A stretch of DNA of 64,000 nt from Maribacter algarum (ex Lu et al. 2025) (nom. illeg.) (GCA_947495915.1 CANMAW010000002.1:62001-126000), one strand, 5' to 3'; positions 27,437 to 37,800 are shown, counted from the stretch's first letter. Program-made: numbers and translations. The notes: generated by a model from the sequence alone, not told the origin.

Positions 27437-28747
27437 ATGAGCATATTAAAAAAACCAAGTCTTAGTTTTTGGCAAATCTTCAATATGAATGTCGGTTTTT
27501 TAGGAATTCAATACAGTTTTGGTTTGCAACAAACAGCTGTCAATCCACTATTTCTATATTTAGGTGCAACTGAAGAAATGTTGCCAATTTTAAATATCGC
27601 AGGGCCTGTGACTGGTTTAATTGTTCAACCGATTATAGGTGCGATTTCTGATAAAACCTGGTCGCCAAAATGGGGTCGTCGTAAACCTTTTTTTCTAATA
27701 GGTGCGATCATAGGCAGTTTATGTTTGTTTGCTTTTCCGGCGAGTCCATTACTGTGGTTTGCAGTTGGTTTGTTATGGATACTTGATGTAGGAAACAATA
27801 TGGCAATGGAACCTTATCGTGCATTTGTTGGTGATAAATTACCAGAAAAACAACTAAGTCTTGGTTATCAAATGCAAAGTTTATTTGTCGGTGCAGGAAT
27901 TTTAATTGCCATGGGCTCCATTGTAATTTTTCAAAAAATGTTTGGTGCTGAGACGGTAAACGGTGATGGTGTGGTTCCTACTTGGATGTTTTATTCTTTT
28001 TGCGTTGGCGGTATTTTGTCAATTACTACTGTTTTGTGGTCCGTTTTTAAAACCCCAGAGATTCCTCCATCTGAAGAAGAACTGGTCGAAATCAATAAGG
28101 TTAAAGGTAGTCCAATATTTGAGAGATTTTTGCAGCCTTTCAAAGAGATATTAGTAGCTATTAAAGATATGCCCTCTTTTATGTGGAAATTAGGGGCAGT
28201 ATATCTATTTCAATGGTATGCGCTTTTTGTTTACTGGCAATATATTACACCATTATTCATGAAAACAATGGATTATGGAATTTCTGAGGCGGCATCTCAA
28301 TCAGCACAAATGAGTTTGACTTATAACATAGTAACAATGGTTGTTGCTTTGGCATTAGTGCCTTTGACTTTAAAATATGGTGGAAAGAAAATTTATGCTA
28401 TGAGTTTGGTAGGTACGGGTATTGCCTTGTTTGCCATACCATTTATAAATGACTCTTTATTAGTTTTAGCACCCATGGTGCTCTTTGGTATTGGTTGGGC
28501 TGCAATGATGGGTATACCCTATACTATGGTTTCGAAAGTGGTGCCACAAGATAGACGTGGCGTATATATGGGTATTCTTAATATGATGATTGTAATTCCA
28601 ATGGGTATTGAGACAGTAACATTTGGCCCAATATATAAATACCTATTAGGTGGTAGCGCAATAAATGCTATACTCTTTGCGGGGGCATTTTTTGTTATTT
28701 CTGCAATACTGGCTATGCGTTTGAACATTACAAAAGACAATAAGTGA
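27437..28747 (+). CDS. SLC45/GPH-like MFS disaccharide transporter
   Basis: A 436-residue, roughly 12-helix major-facilitator transporter. The start is placed at ATG 27437; an in-frame TTG at 27401 would add 12 polar residues. The cytoplasmic loop DKTWSPKWGRRKPFFLIGA matches the SLC45/GPH group, which includes sucrose and maltose carriers. NMAMEPYRAFVGDKLP is another group-specific piece. Together with the following MFS gene and a cytoplasmic trehalase it forms a tight operon, which suggests that an alpha-linked glucose disaccharide, most simply trehalose or maltose, is the substrate. This substrate is inferred from context only. Confidence 0.83.
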   Translation: MSILKKPSLSFWQIFNMNVGFLGIQYSFGLQQTAVNPLFLYLGATEEMLPILNIAGPVTGLIVQPIIGAISDKTWSPKWGRRKPFFLIGAIIGSLCLFAFPASPLLWFAVGLLWILDVGNNMAMEPYRAFVGDKLPEKQLSLGYQMQSLFVGAGILIAMGSIVIFQKMFGAETVNGDGVVPTWMFYSFCVGGILSITTVLWSVFKTPEIPPSEEELVEINKVKGSPIFERFLQPFKEILVAIKDMPSFMWKLGAVYLFQWYALFVYWQYITPLFMKTMDYGISEAASQSAQMSLTYNIVTMVVALALVPLTLKYGGKKIYAMSLVGTGIALFAIPFINDSLLVLAPMVLFGIGWAAMMGIPYTMVSKVVPQDRRGVYMGILNMMIVIPMGIETVTFGPIYKYLLGGSAINAILFAGAFFVISAILAMRLNITKDNK

Positions 28748-29964
28748 TGAAGAACACTGGTATTAAGATTTCGCTATTTCTTATTTACTTTGTTTTTGCC
28801 GCTTTGCTAAATAGCGTTGGAATTTTAATTTCTCAATCTATAGAGGTTTACGGAGTGTCAAAGCCAGACGCGGCTGTACTTGAACCATTTAAAGATTTAT
28901 CGATAGCGATAATGGCTTTTTTGGTAGGATCGTTTTTACCAAGATTAGGCTTTAAAAAAGCTATGCTTATCAGTTTAGCTGTCGTTTTCTTCGCTTGTCT
29001 TGGTATGTATTTTGGTAACACATTTTGGAGTGTGAAATTACTTTTCTTAACCACAGGGTTATCTTTTGCAGTGGTCAAGGTAGCTGTCTTTGCGCTTATC
29101 GGATATATCACAGATTCAAAAAAATCGCATAGTTCACTGATGAATTTGATCGAAACTGTTTTTATGATCGGTATCATTTTTATGTATGTGGTATTTCCGC
29201 TGTTTTTTGATGAAAATGACCCGAATGCTTGGTTAAGGGGGTATTTACTTATGGCTAGTTTAATTGCCATTGCATTTTCAATTATCCTATTTACTAAATT
29301 TAATGTTGCAACCGAGCCAGCCTCTGGCATTATACATGATTTTAAAGAAATGTTCAAGCTTTTTAAAAAACCACTGATATGGTTTTTTGTCGCATTTGCA
29401 TTCTTATATGTAATGACCGAACAAGGTATTATGACATGGTTACCAACCTTTAATAAAGACACTTTGAAACTGGGTGCTAAATTAGGTTCTCAAATGACGG
29501 TACTTTTAATGGTTTTTATTACTCTTGGCCGCTTTATCACTGGGGTGATTGCTAAAAAAATACCGTGGTTTTATATTAGCACAGTTTGCGTAATATTGGC
29601 CATGGTTTTGGTTTTATTGGTGTTGCCTTTAGCCGAAAATGTAGAAACAGTTAAAATCAATTCGTTAGCTGATTTACCTATGGTGTCTTATCTTTTTCCA
29701 TTGATAGGATTGTTTTTAGCCCCACTTTATCCACTTATAAATTCAACAATACTAACCAGTGTAGAAAAAGAAAAGCATAGCTCTCTTGCAGGAATATTGA
29801 CGTTCTTCTCTGCTGTAGGCGGAACCGTAGGATCGCTACTGATTGGAAATCTTTTTGATTCTTTCGGAGGAGACAAAGTCTTTTATCTTTCGTTAATTCC
29901 CTTTGCAATAATGTTCATTTTATTCTTTGTCATTAATAAACTTACCGCTACACCTTCTGCTTAA
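28747..29964 (+). CDS. MFS sugar transporter (FucP-like type)
   Basis: A second MFS transporter, about 405 residues and 12 helices. Its ATG overlaps the upstream TGA by one base (TGATG), indicating coupled translation; a GTG three bases earlier is a weaker alternative. Features such as FLPRLGFKKAMLISLA after helix 2 and TLGRFITGVIAKKIPWFYIS after helix 8 fit the sugar:proton symporter group that includes FucP. Two transporters in succession before one trehalase is unusual; one may bring in the disaccharide and the other handle glucose. It precedes the trehalase gene by 8 bases. Confidence 0.8.
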   Translation: MKNTGIKISLFLIYFVFAALLNSVGILISQSIEVYGVSKPDAAVLEPFKDLSIAIMAFLVGSFLPRLGFKKAMLISLAVVFFACLGMYFGNTFWSVKLLFLTTGLSFAVVKVAVFALIGYITDSKKSHSSLMNLIETVFMIGIIFMYVVFPLFFDENDPNAWLRGYLLMASLIAIAFSIILFTKFNVATEPASGIIHDFKEMFKLFKKPLIWFFVAFAFLYVMTEQGIMTWLPTFNKDTLKLGAKLGSQMTVLLMVFITLGRFITGVIAKKIPWFYISTVCVILAMVLVLLVLPLAENVETVKINSLADLPMVSYLFPLIGLFLAPLYPLINSTILTSVEKEKHSSLAGILTFFSAVGGTVGSLLIGNLFDSFGGDKVFYLSLIPFAIMFILFFVINKLTATPSA

Positions 29965-29972
29965 AAATTCCT

Positions 29973-31826
29973 ATGAAATTTAAATTAGAAATTGATAAGG
30001 TTCTTCAAGAACTCTTGCTTCAAGAAGATACCGATGGTGACAAAAAAATAACCAAAGAAGATAAGGGTCCGAAACAGTTCAAAATCAGCAATATTGATGG
30101 CGATGCCTACGAAGTTTCGGGTACCTATCACCTGTCTAATTTGTTGCAAGAATTAGCTTTGGCGAAAAACAAAAATCTTGAATATGCAGAGTTTAGTTGT
30201 GAACAAATTATTGAATTGCCAGCAACCCGAATTTCACGAACAATACGCGAAGTTTTTTGGGATGATTTAACACGTACTGTTGATGAGAAAGGCATCGCTG
30301 CAATAGTTGGTGATGCTAAAACGGAGACTACAGTTAACCGTATATATGTTCCTTTTACTGATGAGTACGCACAAAACTATTTTAAAAAAATAGGTGAAAA
30401 GTATAATATAGCGGTGGTGGTGCTCCCTGAGAATATTACACCAGAATATGTCAGATCGATTAATGATAAGCCGGGTATTTTAAGCTTGAAAATTGAAAAT
30501 GATTCAGGTGTTCCCTTTGTTGTTCCTGGTGGTCGATTTAATGAGATGTATGGTTGGGATAGTTATTTTGAAGGAATAGGATTAATTCTTGATGGAAGGG
30601 TTGATTTAGCAAAAGCGATGGTTGATAATTTCTGCTATCAGATTATTCATTATGGTAAAATTCTAAATGCTAATAGGTCTTATTATCTGACTCGTACGCA
30701 GCCGCCTTTTCTTAGTTCTTTCATTAGAGAAGTCTATGAGGCAGATCAGTCTATTGAAAAATTATGGCTCGAACAAGTTTTAGAAATTGCAATCAAGGAA
30801 TATGAATCGGTATGGATGCAAAAAGGTAAACGCCTTTCAGCAAATGGATTAAATCGATACCTGGCAGAAGGCATTGGTATACCTCCAGAAACTGAAAGTG
30901 GTCATTTTGATGAAGTTTTAAAGAAGTATGCAGCGCAACATAATACGTCAATTGCTAATTTTATAAAGAAATATCAATCAGAAGAAATAGAAGAATTAGA
31001 ATTAAACGAATACTTTGTTCATGATAGAAGTTTAAGAGAAAGTGGGCATGATACCTCATGGCGTTTAGATGGTATTTGCGCTGATTTAAATACAGTTGAT
31101 TTGAATGCGTTACTCTATAAGTATGAAACTGATTTTGCCCATTTGATAGAAACTTATTTCTGTGGAGATTTTAAAAGAGATGGTACATCTTTAACTACTG
31201 AGTATTGGACAAATAAAGCATTACAGCGTAAAAAATTGATGAATGAGTTTTTATGGTCAGATTCCCACAATTCATTTTATGATTTCAATTTAAAGTCAAA
31301 AAAGGTCATGAATTTTGATTCAGCTTCCAACTTTTATCCCCTTTGGGCTAAAAGTTGTTCAGCAGAACAGGCCTCTGTAATGGTTACGGTTTTAATGAGA
31401 GAATTAAAAGTAAAAGGCGGTATTGTTGGTACATCAAAAAAAGCAATTGCCAAGTTTGATAATGAAAAAGTACAACGCCAATGGGATTACCCAAATGGTT
31501 GGGCACCACATCAAATGTTGCTTTGGAAAGGTCTTTTAAACTATGGATACAAAAAAGAGGCTGATGAATGTATTTACCGATGGCTATGGATGATTACTAG
31601 AAATGCAGTAGATTATAATGGCACCATACCAGAAAAGTATAACGTAGTTACTTGTACACATAAGGTTTATGCTGAGTACGGAAATGTGGGTACCGAATTT
31701 GATTATATTACAACATCAGGTTTCGGTTGGATGAACGCCTCATATCAGTTCGGTTTAAGTTTGTTGTCACCAGAATTATTGTTACAACTAAATGATTTAA
31801 TTGATCCTGATGTTATTTTTAAGTAA
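29973..31826 (+). CDS. Cytoplasmic trehalase (GH37) with N-terminal calcium-binding segment like fungal neutral trehalases
   Basis: A glycoside hydrolase family 37 trehalase that splits trehalose into two glucose. It has 617 residues and no signal peptide, so it is cytoplasmic. Family signatures are PGGRFNEMYGWDSYF from residue 185 and QWDYPNGWAP from residue 503; RESGHDTSWRLDG holds the likely catalytic acid Asp360. The N terminus has an EF-hand-like loop, DTDGDKKITKED (residues 19-30), followed directly by KGPKQFKI. This layout, calcium loop then GPK, resembles the calcium-binding segment of fungal neutral trehalases, and the HDTSWR block is also of that type. Bacterial enzymes such as TreA/TreF usually lack it. 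It is the third gene of the transporter operon. Confidence 0.92.
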   Translation: MKFKLEIDKVLQELLLQEDTDGDKKITKEDKGPKQFKISNIDGDAYEVSGTYHLSNLLQELALAKNKNLEYAEFSCEQIIELPATRISRTIREVFWDDLTRTVDEKGIAAIVGDAKTETTVNRIYVPFTDEYAQNYFKKIGEKYNIAVVVLPENITPEYVRSINDKPGILSLKIENDSGVPFVVPGGRFNEMYGWDSYFEGIGLILDGRVDLAKAMVDNFCYQIIHYGKILNANRSYYLTRTQPPFLSSFIREVYEADQSIEKLWLEQVLEIAIKEYESVWMQKGKRLSANGLNRYLAEGIGIPPETESGHFDEVLKKYAAQHNTSIANFIKKYQSEEIEELELNEYFVHDRSLRESGHDTSWRLDGICADLNTVDLNALLYKYETDFAHLIETYFCGDFKRDGTSLTTEYWTNKALQRKKLMNEFLWSDSHNSFYDFNLKSKKVMNFDSASNFYPLWAKSCSAEQASVMVTVLMRELKVKGGIVGTSKKAIAKFDNEKVQRQWDYPNGWAPHQMLLWKGLLNYGYKKEADECIYRWLWMITRNAVDYNGTIPEKYNVVTCTHKVYAEYGNVGTEFDYITTSGFGWMNASYQFGLSLLSPELLLQLNDLIDPDVIFK

Positions 31827-31878
31827 AATCTACATGAATGCCTTACCTATTTAATGTGAAACCTTTAAAGAATAGAAG

Positions 31879-31886
31879 TATATTTG
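31879..31886 (+). promoter_or_regulatory. Candidate -7 element of the maeB promoter
   Basis: TATATTTG matches TAnnTTTG and lies 20 bases before the maeB ATG. No clear TTG is present at the normal -33 distance, so this is only a half-supported promoter. Confidence 0.42.
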
Positions 31887-31906
31887 TGTCTTAAATTTTC
31901 GAGAAC

Positions 31907-34210
31907 ATGAGCAATGAAAAGAATAGACGCGAGGCTTTGGTGTACCATGCAAAACCACAGCCAGGTAAGATAAAAATAGTACCTACAAAGCCTTATTCAA
32001 CACAACGTGATTTGGCATTAGCCTATTCACCCGGTGTTGCAGAGCCATGTTTAGAAATTGCTAAAGACAAAGACAACGTTTATAAATATACCTCAAAAGG
32101 AAATTTAGTTGCCATTATTTCTAATGGTACCGCGGTTTTAGGATTGGGAAATATTGGGCCAGAAGCTTCTAAACCGGTGATGGAAGGAAAAGGGTTGCTC
32201 TTTAAAATTTTTGCAGATATTGACGGTATAGATATAGAAGTAGATACTGAAGATGTTGACAAATTTATTGAAACCGTCAAAATGATTGCTCCTACTTTCG
32301 GTGGGATTAATTTAGAGGATATTAAAGCACCAGAAGCTTTTGAAATTGAACGACGTTTAAAAGAAGAATTAGATATTCCTGTAATGCATGATGATCAACA
32401 TGGTACTGCAATAATTTCTGCAGCAGCCTTGTTAAACGCTCTCGAATTAACAGGAAAAAATATAGATGAAGTTAGAATCGTAGTAAGTGGTGCTGGTGCT
32501 GCCGCGGTTTCTTGTACTCGTTTATATAAAGCTTTTGGCGCTAAAGATGAAAATATTGTTATGCTCGATAGTAAGGGTGTAATACGAAAAGATAGAGAAA
32601 ACCTATCCAAAGAAAAATTAGAATTTGCTTCAGATAGAAAAATAGATACCCTAGAAGAAGCAATGATTGATGCCGACGTTTTTATTGGCCTTTCGATCAA
32701 AGATGTCGTTTCACCAGAAATGCTCTTATCAATGGCTAAAGATCCTATTGTTTTTGCAATGGCGAATCCTGATCCTGAAATCAAGTATGAATTAGCTTGT
32801 AAAACGAGAAAAGATATCATTATGGCTACCGGTCGTTCTGATCATCCTAATCAGGTGAATAATGTTCTTGGTTTTCCGTTTATTTTTAGAGGAGCATTAG
32901 ATGTTCGTGCAACGGGTATTAATGAAGCTATGAAAATGGCTGCCGTTGAAGCTTTGGCTAAGTTAACTAGAGAGCCTGTACCAGAACAAGTGAATATTGC
33001 TTATGGTGAAACACGCCTTACTTTTGGTAAAGATTATATTATTCCAAAACCATTTGATCCAAGGTTGATTTCTGAAATTCCACCGGCTATTGCAAAAGCT
33101 GCAATGGAAAGTGGAATTGCTAAAGAGCCTATTGAAGACTGGGAGAAATATAAAGAGGAATTACGTCAACGTTCTGGCGATGATAATAAGGTGGTTCGCT
33201 TACTTCACAATCGGGCTAAAATGAATAAGAAACGCATCATTTTTGCAGAAGCGGATCATTTAGATGTGCTGAAAGCAGCTCAAATTGTGCAAGAGGAAGG
33301 TATTGCTACTCCTATTTTACTTGGTAATAAAGAGATTATATTAGAACTCATGAATGAGTTAGAGTTCGAAGTTACTGATGGCGTACAAATAATCGACCCA
33401 CAATCGCCAGAGGCTAAACCGAAAAGAGAACAATACGCAGAGAAATATTGGATTAATAGAAGAAGAACCGGAAGTACCTTGTACTATGCTAAAACCCAAA
33501 TGAAAAAACGAAACTCTTTTGGTTCAATGATGGTTTTAGAGGGAGATGCTGACGGAATGATTTCAGGTTATTCGCGAGCATATCCTATGGTTGTTAAGCC
33601 TGTTTTTGAAGTAATAGGAAGAGCTTCAGGTATCTCTAAAGCTTCTACGGTGCATATTATGATCACAAAAAGAGGGCCTATATTTTTAGCTGATACTTCT
33701 ATAAATATAAATCCGACAGCAGAAGAGTTGGCCGAAATAGCTCAAAATACAGCAAATGTAGCTTCTACTTTTGGTTTTGATCCTGTAATTGCGTTATTGT
33801 CTTATGCCAATTATGGTTCTTCAACACACCCCAATTCTAGAAAGGTAAAAGAAGCAGTGCGAATTTTACATGAAAATAATCCGGAGTTGGTGGTAGATGG
33901 TGAAATTCAAACGGATTTTGCTTTGAATAAAGAGTTGCTTCAGAGCCAATTTCCTTTTTCTAAATTGGCAGGCAAGAAAGTAAATACTTTAATATTTCCG
34001 AATTTAGAATCTGCAAATATCACCTATAAATTACTGAAAGAACTCAACGGTGCAGACTCTATTGGTCCAATAATGGTTGGTTTAAGAAGATCAGTACATA
34101 TTATGCAACTTGGTGCTAGTGTTGATGAAATGGTAAATATGTGTGCTATTGCTGCAATTGATGCTCAAGAAAGAGAAAAACGCTGGAAAGCTAAAGCTGG
34201 TAATAGTTGA
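31907..34210 (+). CDS. maeB: NADP-dependent malic enzyme with phosphotransacetylase-like C-terminal domain
   Basis: A 767-residue fusion-type malic enzyme converting malate to pyruvate and CO2 with reduction of NADP. Residues 1 to about 430 are the malic enzyme part, with YSPGVAEPCLEI, NGTAVLGLGNIGPEASKPVMEGK and VMHDDQHGTAIISAAAL, followed by the nucleotide-binding VVSGAGAAAVSC. Residues about 435-767 resemble phosphate acetyltransferase (for example FAEADHLDVLKAAQIV and SAKASTVHIM-like KASTVHIMI). In this family that domain is regulatory and binds acetyl-CoA rather than acting as an enzyme. Length is normal for MaeB. It forms its own unit between the trehalase operon and ruvA. Confidence 0.95.
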   Translation: MSNEKNRREALVYHAKPQPGKIKIVPTKPYSTQRDLALAYSPGVAEPCLEIAKDKDNVYKYTSKGNLVAIISNGTAVLGLGNIGPEASKPVMEGKGLLFKIFADIDGIDIEVDTEDVDKFIETVKMIAPTFGGINLEDIKAPEAFEIERRLKEELDIPVMHDDQHGTAIISAAALLNALELTGKNIDEVRIVVSGAGAAAVSCTRLYKAFGAKDENIVMLDSKGVIRKDRENLSKEKLEFASDRKIDTLEEAMIDADVFIGLSIKDVVSPEMLLSMAKDPIVFAMANPDPEIKYELACKTRKDIIMATGRSDHPNQVNNVLGFPFIFRGALDVRATGINEAMKMAAVEALAKLTREPVPEQVNIAYGETRLTFGKDYIIPKPFDPRLISEIPPAIAKAAMESGIAKEPIEDWEKYKEELRQRSGDDNKVVRLLHNRAKMNKKRIIFAEADHLDVLKAAQIVQEEGIATPILLGNKEIILELMNELEFEVTDGVQIIDPQSPEAKPKREQYAEKYWINRRRTGSTLYYAKTQMKKRNSFGSMMVLEGDADGMISGYSRAYPMVVKPVFEVIGRASGISKASTVHIMITKRGPIFLADTSININPTAEELAEIAQNTANVASTFGFDPVIALLSYANYGSSTHPNSRKVKEAVRILHENNPELVVDGEIQTDFALNKELLQSQFPFSKLAGKKVNTLIFPNLESANITYKLLKELNGADSIGPIMVGLRRSVHIMQLGASVDEMVNMCAIAAIDAQEREKRWKAKAGNS

Positions 34211-34219
34211 TTATTGTTT

Positions 34220-34233
34220 GTGAAATATTTCAC
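34220..34233. repeat. Perfect 14-base palindrome upstream of ruvA
   Basis: GTGAAATATTTCAC is perfectly self-complementary and is followed at once by a second inverted repeat (ACTGA at 34232-34236 with TCAGT at 34244-34248). It lies between maeB and ruvA, about 45 bases before the ruvA start. It could be an operator or part of a hairpin; no T run follows, so a terminator is less likely. Confidence 0.4.
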
Positions 34234-34277
34234 TGATTACGATTCAGTAAGCTTAAACTAAAAAATGAAAAAATATA

Positions 34278-34859
34278 ATGATCCACCACCTTAAAGGCAA
34301 ATTAGTAGAAAAGAATCCAACATATGTCATTATTGAATGTGGGGGAGTGGGTTATTTTGTAAATATATCATTGCATACTTTTTCTAAAATTGCAGATGAG
34401 GAAAACATAATCCTATATACACATTTACAAGTCAAAGAAGATTCTCATACCTTATTCGGATTTGCAGAAAAGTCAGAACGTGAGATTTTTAGATTATTAT
34501 TATCTGTATCTGGCATAGGTTCTAGTACAGCCAGAACAATGTTATCATCTTTAACACCGGCTCAAATTCGTGATGCAATTGCTGGTGGTGACGTACCTAC
34601 TATACAGAGTGTCAAAGGTATAGGAGCGAAGACTGCCCAACGTGTAATTCTAGACTTAAAAGACAAGGTTTTAAAAGTCTACGATATTGATGAAGTTTCC
34701 ATTAGTTCAAACAATACAAATAAAGATGAAGCGTTATCTGCTTTAGAGGTTCTTGGGTTCCCCCGTAGACAGGCTGAAAAAGTCGTCGACAAGGTACTAC
34801 AACAAGATGCTTCGCTAAGCGTCGAGAACATCATAAAACTCGCGCTTAAAAATTTGTAA
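34278..34859 (+). CDS. ruvA: Holliday junction DNA-binding protein RuvA
   Basis: RuvA is the tetrameric Holliday-junction-binding partner of RuvB. This protein has 193 residues, the normal length. Visible are the N-terminal OB-fold (MIHHLKGKLVEKNPTYVIIECGGVGYFV), the tandem helix-hairpin-helix elements (LLSVSGIGSSTARTMLSSL and SVKGIGAKTAQRVILDL), and the C-terminal domain III (ALSALEVLGFPRRQAEKVVDKVL) that contacts RuvB. The stop is 5 bases ahead of the sprA start. The ruvA-sprA pairing is known in Flavobacteriia, so co-transcription is likely. Confidence 0.97.
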   Translation: MIHHLKGKLVEKNPTYVIIECGGVGYFVNISLHTFSKIADEENIILYTHLQVKEDSHTLFGFAEKSEREIFRLLLSVSGIGSSTARTMLSSLTPAQIRDAIAGGDVPTIQSVKGIGAKTAQRVILDLKDKVLKVYDIDEVSISSNNTNKDEALSALEVLGFPRRQAEKVVDKVLQQDASLSVENIIKLALKNL

Positions 34860-34864
34860 TAAGT

Positions 34865-37800
34865 TTGAAAAAAGGGGCAAAAAAATTACTTAAATCTTCA
34901 TTTAAGTTATCTCTGCTATTCTTTTTATTTTTTGGGGCTATTGATTCTTCGTATGCTCAAGAAACAGAAGAAGGAGATGTAAATGAACAACAGGTAGATT
35001 CTGTGAAAACGGGTTTCTCTCTTGGGCGATTGGTCTTAGAGAATCCTGAAAGCATCGTTACTAAATATATTTACGACCCAAAACTTGATCGGTATATCTT
35101 CAATGAGCAAGTAGGTGATTTTAATATTGGGTATCCGATTATTTTAACTCCAGATCAATACTATGATTTAGTCAGAAAAGAAAGTATGCAAAGCTACTTC
35201 AAAGAAAAAGTAGATGCACTTTCAGGGCAAAAAGCGGGTAGTGAAGAAGGAAGAAAAAATTTAAATCCGAAATTTTACGTTAATAACAGCTTTTTCGAAT
35301 CTGTTTTTGGTGGTAATGAAGTTGAGGTTGTACCCCAAGGTTCTGTTGCAATGGACCTAGGCGTAATTTGGCAAAAAAATGACAATCCGTCTTTATCACC
35401 TCGAAACCGCACCAACTTAGCTTTTGATTTCGATCAGCGTATTAGTTTAAGTTTATTGGGTAAAATTGGAGAACGCCTTGCAGTGAACTTCAACTATGAC
35501 ACTGAAGCAACATTTGATTTTCAGAATATCGTTAAGATGGACTATACACCAACAGAAGACGATATTATTCAAAGCATTGAAGCTGGTAATGTGAGTATGC
35601 CCTTGAACAGCTCTTTAATACAAGGTGCTCAAAGTTTGTTTGGTGTTAAAACGAAATTACAATTCGGTAAAACTACAGTTACGGCAGTATTCTCAAAGCA
35701 AGAATCGCAAACAAATTCTGTAGTTGCTCAAGGTGGGGGAACTATCAGCGATTTTGCAATTACTGCGCTTGATTATGATGAAGATCGACATTTCTTTTTA
35801 TCTCAATACTTTAGAGATACCTACGATGAGGCTCTACAAAATTATCCGTATATAAGAAGTCAAGTTCAAATAACACGTTTAGAGGTATGGGTAACAAACA
35901 GAAGCCAGCAAACCTTAAATGTACGTAACGTTGTTGCATTACAAGATTTAGGTGAGCCTAATCCAGATAATACTAGATACGGTCAAACAGGCACGCCTGC
36001 AGGCGGTTTTTTTGATCCTTTAAATGAATTTCCGCGAAATGATGCCAATGATTTTAACCCCAACACTATTGGTGCCGGAGCATTAACTGATGCAATTCGA
36101 GACATTGCCACCGTTGAAAACGGATTTAATGTGCCGGGTTATCAAATGAATCAAGGTTTTGACTATGCGATTTTAGAAAACGCAAGAAAATTAGATCCAG
36201 GTAGAGATTATGATTTTAATACTCAATTAGGTTACATCTCATTAAACCAACGTTTAAGTAATGATGAGGTTTTAGGGGTAGCTTTTCAATATACAGTAAA
36301 TGGTCAGGTGTTTCAAGTTGGTGAGTTTGCTAATGGAGGGGTAGACGCCACAAGTGTGTCGGGTCAGGCAACAGCAACCCCAATTATTGAAAACAACACC
36401 CTAATATTGAAATTGTTAAAAAGTAATGTAACAAACATCACAGACCCTATTTGGGATTTAATGATGAAGAATATCTATGCTACAGGGGCTTTTCGTTTGA
36501 GTGAAGAAGATTTTAAACTGAATATATTATACTCTGATCCTACACCAAGAAATTATATTACACCTGTTGAAGAAGGGCCGGGTACAGAATGGCCTGACGG
36601 TTTGCAAGAGCGTATACTCTTAGATGTTTTCAATTTAGATCGATTGAATGTATATAATGATGTGCAACCTGGCGGAGATGGTTTCTTTGATTTCGTACCA
36701 GGTTTAACAGTGAGTACACAAAACGGACTTATAATTTTCACGAAAACAGAACCTTTTGGAGAATTTCTATTCGATCAATTGGGTAGTTTAGGAGATTATG
36801 AAGATGAAGATTCTTATAATGCAAACCAAGATAAATATGTTTTCCGTGATATGTACGAGCTTACTAAAGCTGCGTCATTACAGAATCCTGAGAAAAATAA
36901 ATTCTTATTAAAAGGGCGTTATAAATCAGAAGGTAGTAACGGCATTCCAATTGGTGCATTCAATGTGCCACGAGGTTCTGTGCGTGTGACTATAGGTGGT
37001 CGACAACTACAAGAAGGTATTGATTATACTGTAAATTATGCTGCGGGTACCGTGCAAATCTTAGACCCAAGTTTAGAGGCATCAAATACTCCTATTAATA
37101 TTTCTGTAGAAAACAATGCTGTTTTTGGCCAACAGCAACGTCGATTTACAGGTGTAAACGTTGAACATCAAGTAAATAAGAATTTTGTTTTAGGAGGTAC
37201 GCTTTTGAATCTTAATGAAAGACCTCTAACTCAAAAATCGAATTACGGTGTAGAACCAGTTAATAATACCATATATGGTTTGAATGGAAACTTTTCTACT
37301 GAAGTGCCGTTCTTAACTAGGTTAGCGAATAAATTACCGAACATTGATACCGATGTTCCTTCCAATGTATCTGTAAGAGCTGAAGTTGCTTGGCTAAAAC
37401 CAAACTCCCCTAAAAATGCAGATTTTCAAGGAGAAACAACCACTTATTTAGATGATTTTGAAGGAGCACAGGCTTTGATAGATATTAGGTCTTCTTTAGG
37501 GTGGACTTTAGCCAGTGTACCTGAAGAGTTTGCTACGGGTAAAAGTGGATTAGAAACAGGGTTTGAGAGAGCGAAAATGTCTTGGTATACCATTGACCCA
37601 ATCTTTTATACCAACCAAAGACCTTCCGGAATTTCTGATAGCGATATGTCTACCAATGAAACAAGACGAATTTTTATCAATCGCTTGTTTCAGCAAGATG
37701 TTGCTCAAGGGCAAACTCAGGTTCAGAATACGTTAAATATCAACTATTTTCCTAATGAGAAAGGGCCATACAATAACAATCCTAATTTTGAAGCAGAACA

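Noticed and set aside
28848-29462. 204-residue minus-strand open frame in the second MFS gene
   Set aside because: It is antisense to clear transporter helices; no start signal or domain.
32395-32820. 141-residue minus-strand open frame in maeB
   Set aside because: Shadow of the malic enzyme domain with no independent support.
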